DNA from: Amblyomma americanum
Taxonomy: Eukaryota > Arthropoda > Arachnida > Ixodida > Ixodidae
Length of the DNA stretch: 64,000 nt
Assembly (NCBI RefSeq): GCF_052857255.1
Contig: NC_135497.1
Span: forward strand, 349,510,799-349,574,798
Direction of reading: 5' to 3'
Shown: positions 54,689 through 64,000 of the stretch, piece by piece
Layout: the number at the start of each line of letters is the position of its first letter
How positions within the stretch are numbered: the stretch's first letter is position 1
Made by a program: the position numbers and the translations under genes
Notes under the pieces: model-generated
Told to the model about the DNA's origin: nothing
The model's database searches: none
The model's input: the letters and a program-made list of their open reading frames with translations, nothing else

Positions 54689-54720
54689 CGTTCGCTCACC
54701 TAGCCTACTCTTACACCGTG
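54689..54720 (-). repeat. Right terminal inverted repeat of the P element
   Basis: Read on the minus strand: CACGGTGTAAGAGTAGGC then TAGGTGAGCGAACG. Confidence 0.92.
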
Positions 54721-54728
54721 GAACGGGA
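54721..54728 (+). repeat. Target-site duplication of the P element, right copy
   Basis: GAACGGGA, identical to 50794-50801. The LTR of element 3 resumes here. Confidence 0.95.
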
Positions 54729-55107
54729 TCAGGCACGGCAGGAAGTCCACGATGCGAAGCCGGAGAACGCGAGCTCACCGGAGCAGTAGCCGGCGTCGCT
54801 CTCTTCCAGCCAAAGCGTCCCTGACCCGCCGGAGCCTCCGCTTCTCTGTTCCTCCACACCATGCCTCGCTCTCACTAGCCCTTTTATAGCCTTGGCATTA
54901 GTACACGTAAGCCTTGTCGTCGTCTTCTTCTTCTTCTCTTCTCCACCAATCATCTCTCCACCTCAACGAATGCTTCTCCACCAATCATCTCTCTCCACCT
55001 CAACTAATGCTTCTTCTTCATCTTGTTTATTCTTCGGTTAATCCACGTCGTCTTCTTCGCACGTCTTTCCTTCATAATTTAATTTGGGCTCCTTATTATA
55101 GGTGACA
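54729..55107 (-). repeat. 5' LTR of element 3, part upstream of the P insertion
   Basis: Continues the LTR match to 45140-45473, with the TATA box CTATAAAAG at 54881-54889. An extra short duplication (CTTCTCCACCAATCATCTCT repeated) explains the greater length. It ends GGTGACA at 55107. Confidence 0.9.
54881..54889 (-). promoter_or_regulatory. TATA box in the 5' LTR of element 3
   Basis: CTATAAAAG on the minus strand. In the original element this would set the start of the genomic RNA. The P insertion now lies downstream of it. Confidence 0.65.
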
Positions 55108-56815
55108 GCAGGAGAGTTCAGCAGTGTTCGTAGTATGTACGACAGCATTTGGTGCCCATAGTTAGTGCGAACTCTTGGAACTTGCCAGTGTGCATTCATT
55201 CGCAAAAAGCGGACATGTTCTTTCGCACTCAAGCCTGAAAGATGCTGTAGGAATGTGTCGTTGTGCTTAAGAGACGTCTGATAACGGTTTAACATCATAC
55301 TGTCGTACGGGTGCCAGATTTAATGCTTTGAAAATGGGCTCAGTGTGGGCGTCGTACGGTTTATTGCCGACAACACGTACCGCTTTCTTTTGCAGCTTGC
55401 ATAGTTTGTCTATGTTTGTGACGTGGTACCCCACACGAGGAAACAATATTTCAGCTGCGACAAAAACAAAGACTTGTAAATTAACAGTCTTATGTGGTGC
55501 GGCAGAAGGAAACGTAACCTGCACAATATTCCAACTGTTTTAGAAACTTTATTCAGTACAGATTCTATTTGTTTGTTCCTCGGCATGTGCTGTTCAAAAT
55601 GCATTCCAAGGCTTTTTATATGTGATAACAAACCCGATATCTGTAGAACCAAGTTTCAAATGCAGGTTGCTGTGAATAATACGTTGCTTTGGTCGGAATA
55701 GTACAGTCTTTGTTTTAACAGTATTTATTTTTAAAGAGTTGGTAGAACTCCAGGTATGCAGCTTTTCTAATATCGAATTTCCTCTTATTTACTTAGACAG
55801 GTTTGCTCCTTTCATAAATAGGCTCATATCATAAGCATAGATTACAAATTTCGGCGTACTGTCAATTATCAAGTCATCACTAATATAGAAGCTGTATCAC
55901 AAAGGACCTAATATGCTCTCCTTTGGTACGCCCGCGCGTATAGTTTTTATTTCAGACACATAACCATGTATTGCCACTTATTGCAGCAATGTTCAAAATA
56001 CTATGCCAATAGGTCCAATAATGCAAAAAAGACGAACTGCGCAACAAGAACACGGACGAAAGGGAGGCAGACACACACTAACGCAGTCTTACAACTTGCA
56101 ACTTCGCAACAAGAACACGGACGAAAGGGAGGCAGACACACACTAACGCAGTCTTACAACTTGCAACTTCAGTTTCGTTAATAAAGTGTTACGGTTAGGG
56201 CAATCGAAAGCCTTTGAATAGTGTACCAATGTACGTAAAGCATTTCATTCCTTTTCGAACGACTCTAGAATGTATTCTTTCAGGGTTAGGATTGCCGTTT
56301 CGGTAGAGCACCTTTTTCTAAAGCAAAATTCACACGGAATAATTAAATTGTGTATGTTGGAAAAACTGGTCTTGCGATTGTGGAGTAGCTTTTCGACACA
56401 TTTTGAAAAAAACATAGAAAATAGAGGTAGGTCGGTAATTCGATAAGTTATTTCTGTCGCCACCTTTGAACAGAACGGCCACTTTCGCTACCTGGAGCCG
56501 TCTAGCAAAGGTTGCTTGTGAGAAAATTAGGTTTATTATATGTTCTATACGGGAGAAATAATATGTAAAATATGCTTAATTGGCTGTATTTGAAGCTCAC
56601 CAATGTGAACGCTTTTGCGGTTACTTAATTACAGTACAGTGGCAGTGATTTTGTGCGACGTGGTGGGCATGAAAAATCCGCTGCCCAAAAGCAGGTCTAA
56701 ATTTTCTCTGCACTTGGCGTCGTAAGTGCTTTAGCGAAAGAAGTAAAATGATGATTAAAGGCATTACCTAATTCTGTCCCATTTAGTACATGGCCAGGAT
56801 TCTGGTTCATCCGCT
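55108..56815 (-). mobile_element. CR1-like LINE ORF2, coding part (part 2 of a split copy)
   Basis: Minus-strand RT of a CR1/Jockey-type LINE in several frames. The fingers read FSMFFSKCVEKLLHNRKTSF and IIPCEFCFRKRCSTETAILT (56245-56463). The palm motif YADD appears as YAYD (55828-55839). Then come LGMHFEQHMPRNKQIESVLN, LLIYKSLFLSQLKYCFLVWG and LCKLQKKAVRVVGNKPYDAH. The C-terminus (LSGLSAKEHVRFLRMNAHWQ, ending NSPAV) is cut by the LTR element at 55107 and resumes at 44658. It is 5'-truncated at about 56815 and has multiple frameshifts. Confidence 0.85.
56041..56170 (+). repeat. 65-bp tandem duplication inside the LINE
   Basis: GCAACAAGAACACGGACGAA starts at 56041 and at 56106; the two 65-bp copies are essentially identical. 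The unit is not LINE coding sequence, so it was inserted. Confidence 0.9.
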
Positions 56816-58270
56816 CCTAGTTCACAACGCCGCCACCACGGGCCGCATTAAGTTGAGCTCCTCCTCCTTCTCTTACATTCTTCCTCCCGGTTTGAGAGAG
56901 AGACGCTAGTAAGCTTCGCCCATTGTCCGCTTTGTGTGTCCTCCCCTCAAGCCAAGCTCCTCGGGAGGGGAGCACCCTTCGCGTTTCTGTTTTTTTTTTC
57001 CACCCAGCGTGTTCGAAACGGGCTGACTGTGCGGCTCCCCTAGTCTGTTCCTTTACTGCGGTGCAAGAAAAGAAAGAAGTCGGGTTGGGGTTGAAGCGGT
57101 GTACACGCCCCGTCTTTGTCCGACTTTGAGGGGCCATTTGTCAAAAACTACTGGCGGTATATATGCACATCACACAAGATATGGCTAAACGTTGCAGAAT
57201 TGTGCCAAGGCCCAGCTATCACTCAGTGAGTCCAGAGCATAATGCGTGGAATAGAATTTTTTTAGCGCTGCACCCAACTTCTCCCCGTGGGACGGTCTGT
57301 GTCTTCATGGTAAATGGTGTTTTGCTGTACAGAAAATCTGATGACTGGTGACAGAACAGAACTAGCGGCCGTATAAGCATCAGTAAGAACCTTGTGTTGC
57401 GCATTTGTTTACACGTCAGTGTTTTTATTTTTTCGAAAGAGGTTGCAGTTATAACCTGACTCACCATAATTGTCAAGTTTTTTCGCAACGGGGAAAAAAA
57501 TTACGGACAACAATTAAGTCTACTGACGAGCTGTGAAGGAGAAAGCTTGCAGCGTGGTGTTCGGCTGCGGCGATGGCGTGCTGCTCTAATGCAATGGCCA
57601 GCCAAGCTCATCAGTTCACGCCGCCCGAATGGAAGTTGATGAAGGCGACGATACCCAAACCTAGCTCGAGCCCCTGTGCTTCCTTTTTTCGAGTTGAGTT
57701 GAGTTGTCGACAGAAGGACGAAAGGAAAAGCACGGGCTTGCTTACTGGCTCAATGCGGAGCCACGCCCAGCTGCCGTCGTGCTGATAGTAGGAGGTGAAA
57801 GATGGGAGTAAAGAGACAGAAGAAAAGCGCGCGCAATAGCCCGTAGGCCACGGGCCAATCCCGGAGGTAGTGCAATACCGGGCTGACCTGTGCTAGAGTG
57901 CGTTACGCCAAGCACTCCACCAAACTTTCAAAAATATGCGTAACACCCAAGCCTCAAGGGCCCATATGAGATATTAAGCCAGGTATGTGAATGGCATCCC
58001 CCTTCGAAAGCGGACCGGGGATTGAGCCACATCCGAATACTCGATCCTGTGCTTCCTTGCTATCGCTCCCCTTTATATTTCTCCTCGATATCATTTCCCT
58101 TTCTCCTCCGCCGGCTGCAGCTCGGGTGGTTAAGATATTAGATAGCAATTGCCACGGCCGGCTACATTATTTTCCTTCACTTTTGATGCGAAAGCTTCAC
58201 TATGCTACCTCGTAACGATTTCGCGGTGCTTACGGTTTTGACCTTCAAGTGGGCCAGAGGTCAGTCCTCT
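56816..58270. other. No gene recognised
   Basis: Mixed composition with short frames on both strands and no known motif or repeat family. Confidence 0.4.
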
Positions 58271-58350
58271 CACGGCGTGGTTCGAGCGTCCACCGATATA
58301 TGTGAGACAGTTACTGCGCCATTTCCTTTCCTCAAAACCAATTTTAGAAA
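58271..58350 (+). mobile_element. Type-B SINE 3' fragment
   Basis: Ends ATATGTGAGACAGTTACTGC...CCTCAAAACCAATTTT, the 3' end of the type-B family. It lies tail to tail with the copy at 58371. Confidence 0.75.
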
Positions 58351-58370
58351 CTAACCTTGAAAGTAAAAAT

Positions 58371-58583
58371 TGAAAATTGGTTTTTTGAGAAAGGAAATGG
58401 CGCAGTATCTGTCTTTCATATCGGCTGACACCTGAACCGCGCCGTAAAGGGAAAATGGAGGGAGTGAAAAAAAAAGAAGAAAAAGGTGCCGTAGTGGAGG
58501 GTTCTGGAATAATTTAGACCACCTGGGGATGTTTAGCGTGCACTGACATCGCGCCCTATCCACTGAGCCAATGCGGCGGGTTC
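58371..58583 (-). mobile_element. Type-B SINE, shortened
   Basis: Minus-strand copy from a partial tRNA-like head (CCCGCCGCATTGGCTCAGTG) to the tail ending CCAATTTTCA. The B-box region is deleted. The body closely matches 17217-17526. Confidence 0.8.
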
Positions 58584-59425
58584 CCTTCGTGGGTGCGGAA
58601 CCCACTTCGGAAAGTATTTTGTTTACGAAACTTAATTTTTCTTTTTCTGATTAGGTCACGTGGTTTTTCCAAACCTCTGGGGAGGACAACGCCTGATTTT
58701 CCTCCTTATGAGCTGCTATGCTTTCGCAAAAATGAAAATATGCTGCCTTCTACTTACGAACGGCGCTGATCATTTTACCTAGGCTGCTTGCACACAACAT
58801 GTGTTTCCTGCATTTATACACAAGTATGGTGACAGGTTGCTCAGCGTACAAATTATTGAATAATATCATTTAAACGTGTAACCATTTTCGGGATGCGCTT
58901 GTATAGGAATTGTACCTGCATGCACGTGACTTTCTGGCGCCCTAGTTCACTGCCTTTTTCTGCATGTGTGTGTGTGTGTGTGTGTTGGGCTGAGTGCGTG
59001 GGTGTGCGCGCGCGCGCCATGGTAGAGTCTATTGCATGCAGTGGCGCAAGAACGCGGAGCTCCCACTTGGCTTGTCGCAAGTTTGGCTTGGTTAGGAGGG
59101 CGAGGGCTGGCTCAGGATGTGAAGCTTTTAAGTTCCATGGCTGATCACCGGCCTGTCTTATGACGTAGGGATAATGTAAACAGGAAATTCGAGAATGTAA
59201 CATGCAACCAGATCCCTCGGATTTCTTTTTCATCACATTACTCCGCATGAACATGTCCAGATATCGAGAACCACACGCTCGAGACAACACAGGCTTTTTG
59301 CGCGCGTGGTTTTCTTCCACCGGCCTTGAGGAAACGCGCGCGCCCATTTGCATACGACAGTAATTCATGTCCCCATAAAAAAAAGACATGCTATGCTTGA
59401 TGAATCGTTTATCTTCAAGACAGTC
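58584..59425. other. Non-coding, with a TG microsatellite
   Basis: A (TG)n run lies at about 58964-58985 and a short GCGCGCGCG run at about 59008-59017. Nothing else is recognisable. Confidence 0.6.
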
Positions 59426-60161
59426 ACGTTTCCATGCCAAACGCCGCTGAACCCATTATAGGAAACATCATACATAACATAATTAAAATAAAAAAAAACA
59501 AAATCATAACATTATATTCTGCTGGGTGCCCAGCCATGTTGAAATTGTAGGTAATGAGAGAGCAGATGCATGCGCAGCACAAGCTCGAATTGATCAAATA
59601 AAACAAGATAACATACCACACAGGGATTTTTTGAAATTAGTGCACAGTAAACTCAGAATTAAGTGGCAGGCTGCATGGGAAGAACAGGCAAACAACAAAC
59701 TGCATTCTATAAAACCCGTTTTAGGAGAATGGAAATCATGTAGACATCAAGAACGTTTTACCGAAGTTATTTTATGTCGGCTACGCATTGGGCACACACA
59801 CCTTACACACAACTTTTTACTGACAAAACAAGACAAACCTCTTTGCGAAATGTGCGGCGATGTACTCACTGTAAACCACATTTTAATTTCATGTAGAAAA
59901 CTGGAACAACTAAGAAAAAAATATTTTACAACACTCTACAATGAATACATCTCATTACACCCCAAGTTGCTTTTAGGTGATCAAGCACTGGTTGATCTTT
60001 CAAGCATTTTTAAGTTTCTTAATGAAGCCAATGTTTTAAACAAACTCTAGGTATAAAAAGTGTAACATTTAACAAGAACCTAACCTTGTGTTTGGCGCAT
60101 CATAGCCATAGTTGCTTTTGCGCCATTAAAATCAATATAACTAACTAACGTTTCCATGCCA
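59426..60161 (+). mobile_element. 5'-truncated LINE with 14-bp target-site duplication
   Basis: ACGTTTCCATGCCA at 59426-59439 repeats exactly at 60148-60161. Inside, a plus-strand frame (59526-60050) starts in the end of an RNase H domain (SHVEIVGNERADACAAQAR) and continues into the C-terminal domain of an I/Jockey-type ORF2 (CRLRIGHTHLTHNFLLTKQD, LCEMCGDVLTVNHILISCRK, a C-X2-C...H...C motif), ending VLNKL. The 3' untranslated region ends in ATATAACTAACTAA. About 75 bases at the 5' end (59440-59515) do not read as LINE coding and may be an inverted or filler segment. Confidence 0.88.
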
Positions 60162-60802
60162 GCCCCCCAAGTCGCCACGTGCTCGTCGGCCATGGCGGCC
60201 TCGTCGACGGCGACGTGCGCAAGCAGTCATATCGGGAAAGAGCGGGCTTTCTGCGCACCTATTCGCTCGCGTCAGCCGCCGCCTCATCAACCGTCGTCGG
60301 ACGACGTGCGAAAATTATTTGGTAGGTCCACATTGGTGGCGGCGCTCACCATCGGGTGAAAATCGCCGGCCTCACGCCGTAAAAACGCCTCGTGCATCCC
60401 GGCATTAAACGCTGTGGCTGAGCGGGGTTAAGATACTAGATTACGATACCTGGTGACATGACCAAGCGCCGTCACATGTCCGAGATGGGAGGTGCACTAG
60501 CGGGTGGCTGTTGGCTGGTTATACGGTCGAGTGCTCATTGCTCGCCGGGCTAAATGTTATGTCATGAGACCATGCGAAATAGCCTGAAATTTCGAATACA
60601 AAATATGCAGAGGACACCAAGCCGCAGAAAAGACCTGTTAATGCTATAGCATCATACCAACAAGGCGGAGCTACGTGTTCCCCAAATTTCTTAATTTCAG
60701 CGCGATTTCTTTTCTTTGTTCAAAAGTACTGCTCATAGTGCTGCCGCAATGAGGAGTTGTGTAGTCAAGTCATCAATGTTGTACTTTGCGATCGTTATGG
60801 AG
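60162..60802. other. No gene recognised; CpG-rich start
   Basis: 60.16-60.36 kb is CpG-rich and could be a promoter-like stretch, but no gene could be tied to it. Confidence 0.35.
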
Positions 60803-60960
60803 CGCTTGGATTTTGATGTAGGCGAAATGCTAGTGGTCCGTGTACTGTTCGATTTCAGTGCATGTTAAAGAACCTCAGCTGGTCGAAATTTCCGGAGTCT
60901 TTCACTACGGCGTTCCTCATAGCCTGAGTCGCTTTGGGACGATAAACCATAAACCAAAAC
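60803..60960 (+). mobile_element. Ruka-like SINE lacking its tRNA head
   Basis: It begins in the body (TTTTGATGTAGGCGAAATGC) and keeps CATGTTAAAGAACCTCAG, the TTTCCGGAGTCTTTCACTAC block and the tail ATAAACCAAAAC. Confidence 0.85.
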
Positions 60961-61693
60961 GCATGGAAATATTATACGGCTTATGGAAAAGCGTGATGAA
61001 GGAGATTCCACAATTATTTTTGGGTGTGACATAACTATGAGGGATCGGAAAGCAAGCATTGCTTTTTCACGTTGTAAGAACTCGCTCAGCGGCAGCTGGA
61101 GCTGTGATGCGCCAAACATACCTTTTCACGTATTTGAAAGCACTGCCTGACAAATGTTTCAAAGACGATTAGAGATCATATAACGGCAGCAATGCGTCCC
61201 ACCCGGTCCTCTTCGTACCTTCTGTTGTTTTTCGTAACTGATCTAAATTGGGATCCAAGTGGAGACACATCACTTATGTTAAAGCTGAAATTTACTAGCG
61301 TACCCTGACGCCCGGATCTACATGACGTTACTCACCAGCATAGTGACGTGACTCGATTACGACCGACGCTGAATACCCCCGGGAATTCGGTCCCCTCGCC
61401 GTCAACTGTGAATGCTGAGGCGGCCGCAGATAGAACATGCCATCGCAAATGAGAATCTCCAAAAGGAGGCCATATTAGGTTCAGGAGTGAAGTTGAAAAT
61501 AGCGAAAATTAAATGTAGCACTGCGTACATTCAGTTTAACTTCTTCAGCCTACCGAATTTTCTAACCTGTTGAGTGTTTTGCTCAATTCTTTGTTCCTGT
61601 CCTTTTGTGCAAGTTGCAAAAAAAAATAACGGTGGTTTAGCTTTGGTTAAACCTGGAGTGACGCGATAGCTACAGCTGCCCGAGTGGAACTTG
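60961..61693. other. No gene recognised
   Basis: No long frame or repeat could be identified. Confidence 0.4.
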
Positions 61694-61756
61694 GTCACGT
61701 GACCAAACACGTGACCAACAACGTGATCAGCCGCACCACGTGACCAACCACGTGAC
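61694..61756 (+). promoter_or_regulatory. Cluster of CACGTGAC E-box sites
   Basis: Four CACGTGAC sites (61696, 61708, 61737, 61749) and one variant AACGTGAT (about 61720) lie within 63 bp. The first is in a palindromic GGTCACGTGACC. Such sites bind bHLH-ZIP factors of the USF/MITF/TFEB type. It may be a true element or a simple degenerate tandem repeat; no gene start was identified nearby. Confidence 0.5.
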
Positions 61757-62819
61757 AGGGTGGCGGTGCATCTACAGGGTGTCAACGCAGCCACAGGGTG
61801 GCGGTGCCGCCACCACCACGGCGCCGCCACGTTGAAGGCTCGAAATGCTGCCGTAATAATCGCTACAAAAACTCGTACAAAAAATCAAAGCGGCAGTTTA
61901 CTTGACATGACAGAATACATTTATTATCGCATCACATCATGGCGCAGAAAAAGTCTAAACGATACATTTCGACAGTTTGCTAGAAATACACAATGCACTT
62001 ATGCACAGAACCAGATTGAGAAAGTGTCGGTAGTAAATATTAAGTATGGCAAAACTTTACACTTTCTACATAGACGTGTACCACTTGCAACCGCCACACA
62101 TCACTAGGCTGGTTGTGAGGAAAGGAGAGGTGCAACATTCGCGCTACAATGAGGTCAGCCACATGAACCGCGCCGTTTCGCAGGGAACATAGGCAGCCAG
62201 AGGTGCACTGCGAAGGCATTTCAAGCGTGCACTGCAGTAATTATAAAACACAATTGGCGTAATCTTGATGAAACCCAAAAAACACAAAACAACACAGCGT
62301 GGCGCGATACAAAAAATATAAACATGTCATACATGAATACAGATACAGCGTGTAAATATTGCACATCAAGGAAGATTATCACAAATATGGCGAAGAACGA
62401 AGAACATTTACTGCACATATAAGTCACCACAAGCACAAACAAAGCATTTCACTCTCGGCAAGTGGCGTGCGATTACTTTGGGTTGTTTTGGTTTTTGTTG
62501 TATATATAGAAGCCTCTGAATAAAATTCTTGTAGTTGCGAGTAGCGCTGTGTCCCCTCTGTGTCGTCGTTTGATAGCGCCAGGTTTTTTCATAATGATTT
62601 AACTCTCGTTTAGTCGTACCAGCGAGAATGCGAGTTTTAGCATTGAGTGAAGAGACATAGTAAACCGTTCAAGCTGCAAGTGTGCACATACTGCACTACA
62701 AAAATTTTTGATGAATATTTCATTAAAATAGTAAGAAATGGTAAAAACTGAGGCATACAGACTTGTGGAACATCGCGAGCAGGCAATTGCTAATTGCAGG
62801 CAATTTTTGCTAATAGAAG
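61757..62819. other. No gene recognised
   Basis: Contains a short GC repeat (CAGGGTGGCGGTG twice near 61756 and 61795) and a type-B SINE scrap on the minus strand at about 62109-62175. The part below 62820 is probably the 3' untranslated region of the transposase-like gene. Confidence 0.4.
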
Positions 62820-64000
62820 TCAAGTCGACTGCTGAAAACATCGTTTTTCTCTTTCTTTGCGAAGCATTTCACGCAGTTTGGGAACTGATTTTACTTTCGT
62901 TGAAATGCCAGCAGCTTTCAATTCGGTCCGCAGTTCAACCGCGTCCATATCCTCGATGCAAGCGGGAGGTGTATCCTCGCGCTCCATTTCAGGAGCGCTT
63001 CGAGCCCTATTTGTGCGACTCTCTTCAATCATACCCTCAACCCAGTATGAACGATCGTGTTTTTTGTACGCTCCACTTGTTGTTACGTGCGCGCTATTCT
63101 CAAGGCGTTTTGCCAGCTTCAGCGCATCGGCGGCCGCATTCCATTTATTGGATCTTGCATGATGCAAATGCTTCAGAATATCATTCTTTTTCTCAATGCC
63201 TTCGCTCGAAAACCACCCCAAACGGCTTTATGCTTATTTGAGGCATGACAGACAAGAATATGCATATATGGCATCATTCTTTCAGCCCCGTAAACCTTAT
63301 GCTCTCGTTCTCCAAGTTCTAAGTACGTTTTATGGAATTTGGCTATTTCTTGCTCGATGCTTTCGCCGGTCGTGTTATGTTCAAAATGATCAAAAATGCG
63401 ACTAAGCATTTTCCAAAGTGAGATGATTTTTTTTTCTGTTTCCGGGCTGAGTTTTCCAGTGAGCCTCTCTGGCAGCATTTCGAGCAGGCGCTCGCAGGAG
63501 TCTCCTTGAATACAGGTGAAATTTTTTCCTTTTCTTTCGTCCTGCCACAGTTCAAATTTTACACCACAGCTATTAATTGCCTGCACAATTGCTTCCACGT
63601 GAGTGCTCTTGATGTTTAAGTTCGTAACTTTATCGCGGTTGTCTTTGTCCATTGCTTCGACAATCAATCCATCAACCAGGCGATTAACGACTCTAATGCG
63701 CATGTATAAAATGTCTGGAACCACAAATGCAGGTTCAATTTTGAATAGAGGAACGACTTTCATTCCGAATTCTTCAACAATGCCGTCCTCCCTCATGTTT
63801 TTTAGAGTGCGCAGAAGAGGCGGCTTATTACACTCCTCTGTGTTTGCCCCAGCTCTGCTTCGTTCCTTTAAATTAATACGACAGAAAGAACATGGGTGCC
63901 TAGAAGACGCTGACTGCAATCCTTGAACCATGAGCAAGAATTTTAGATCTGAGCCCAGACAGACTATGACGGGAACTTCCTGTCCTTCCAAGCTGACACT
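62820..64000 (-). pseudogene. Transposase-like protein with C-terminal SAP domain, partial
   Basis: The frame enters from beyond 64000 (EGQEVPVIVCLGSDLKFLLM) and has a CX2C motif (HPCSFCRINLKE). It then has FELWQDERKGKNFTCIQGDS, a stretch rich in LLEMLPERL, and ERMMPYMHILVCHASNKHK. At about 63205-63220 the frame shifts by one base at a GGGG run and continues as GWFSSEGIEKKNDILKHLHH, SNKWNAAADALKLAKRLE, then a SAP-like helix pair MDAVELRTELKAAGISTKVK near the C-terminus. SAP domains bind AT-rich DNA. Pattern and spacing resemble an RNase H-like transposase family found in many invertebrates that I cannot name securely. Apart from the one frameshift the reading is clean. Confidence 0.55.

Larger units (their letters stand above)
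50802..54720 (-). mobile_element. P-element-like THAP transposon, 3.9 kb, complete ends
   Basis: The terminal inverted repeats are CACGGTG-AAAGA...GGTGAGCGAACG on the left (50802-50834) and its reverse complement on the right (54689-54720), about 32 bp with a few mismatches. Exact 8-bp duplications flank it. One minus-strand transposase gene with an N-terminal THAP zinc finger and a P-type RNase H-like core lies inside. Size, end length and target duplication all match the P superfamily. It splits the 5' LTR of element 3 but not the 3' LTR, so it arrived after that element. Confidence 0.95.
44659..55107 (-). mobile_element. Gmr1-like Ty3/gypsy retrotransposon (element 3), hosting a P element
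   Basis: LTRs at 44659-45473 and 50336-55107 share almost all their sequence. The second is split by a 3.9-kb P-like element, without which it is about 845 bp. Ends are TGTCAC...GTGACR. Minus-strand order is Gag (SCAN-like), protease, integrase, RT, RNase H. So integrase lies before RT, unlike ordinary Ty3/gypsy. The flanks GCATG (left) and GCAGG (right) may be a 5-bp target duplication with one change. The element sits inside a LINE. Frameshifts and stops make it inactive. Confidence 0.9.

Noticed and set aside
59424..59621. Minus-strand hydrophobic frame
   Set aside because: Antisense to the LINE coding end and crosses its target duplication; not a gene.
1..64000. Endogenous viral elements or bacterial insertions
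   Set aside because: No viral replicase, capsid or glycoprotein motif and no bacterial gene arrangement was seen; all polymerase-like frames belong to retrotransposons.

Overview
The window looks like repeat-dense nuclear DNA of a hard tick, most likely a metastriate such as Rhipicephalus or Dermacentor. The main clue is repeated tRNA-headed SINEs whose shared body matches the tick SINE known as Ruka. Ty3/gypsy elements, 5'-truncated LINEs and spliced genes with GT-AG introns agree with this. No bacterial genes, rRNA genes or free-standing tRNA genes were seen. Almost everything recognisable is a mobile element. The one multi-exon gene that reads intact is a BEN-domain gene on the minus strand.

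Layout. 0.7-6.3 kb: a decayed but full-length plus-strand Ty3/gypsy element (Gag-PR-RT-RH-INT) between two 377-bp LTRs. 6.66-12.26 kb: a minus-strand LTR element whose integrase lies upstream of an RT fragment, most of the RT/RNase H being deleted. It abuts an older LTR with a lysine-type primer site (12.56-12.75 kb). 15.3-15.7 kb: a GGTGTG-rich tandem array. 16.3-25.4 kb: five phase-compatible exons of the BEN gene, with introns carrying a Tigger-like element, SINEs and a near-perfect hairpin. 30.9-36.0 kb: a spliced, partly decayed tnp2 (CACTA/EnSpm)-type transposase gene running the opposite way. 38.8-39.2 kb: a second GGTGTG-rich array. 39.4-40.2 kb: a foldback element and a LINE end. 43.0-44.2 kb: an integrase fragment.

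44.4-56.8 kb is a three-level nested insertion. A CR1-like LINE is split by a minus-strand LTR element (44659-55107), and the 5' LTR of that element is split by a P-element-like THAP transposon (50802-54720) with matching terminal inverted repeats and an exact 8-bp target duplication. 59.4-60.2 kb holds a short LINE copy with a 14-bp target duplication. 62.8-64.0 kb is the C-terminal part of an unidentified transposase-like protein ending in a SAP domain, running off the window edge.

Two points stand out. First, both large minus-strand LTR elements have integrase before reverse transcriptase and a SCAN-like Gag. This is the Gmr1-like arrangement, known mainly from deuterostomes. Second, the BEN gene and the tnp2-like transposase are divergent neighbours flanked by two tandem arrays sharing a TGGTGTGT core in inverted orientation. 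This raises the possibility of one very large (about 24 kb) two-gene DNA transposon in which the BEN protein binds the subterminal repeats. The termini were not identified, so this remains a hypothesis; the BEN gene could equally be a host gene.
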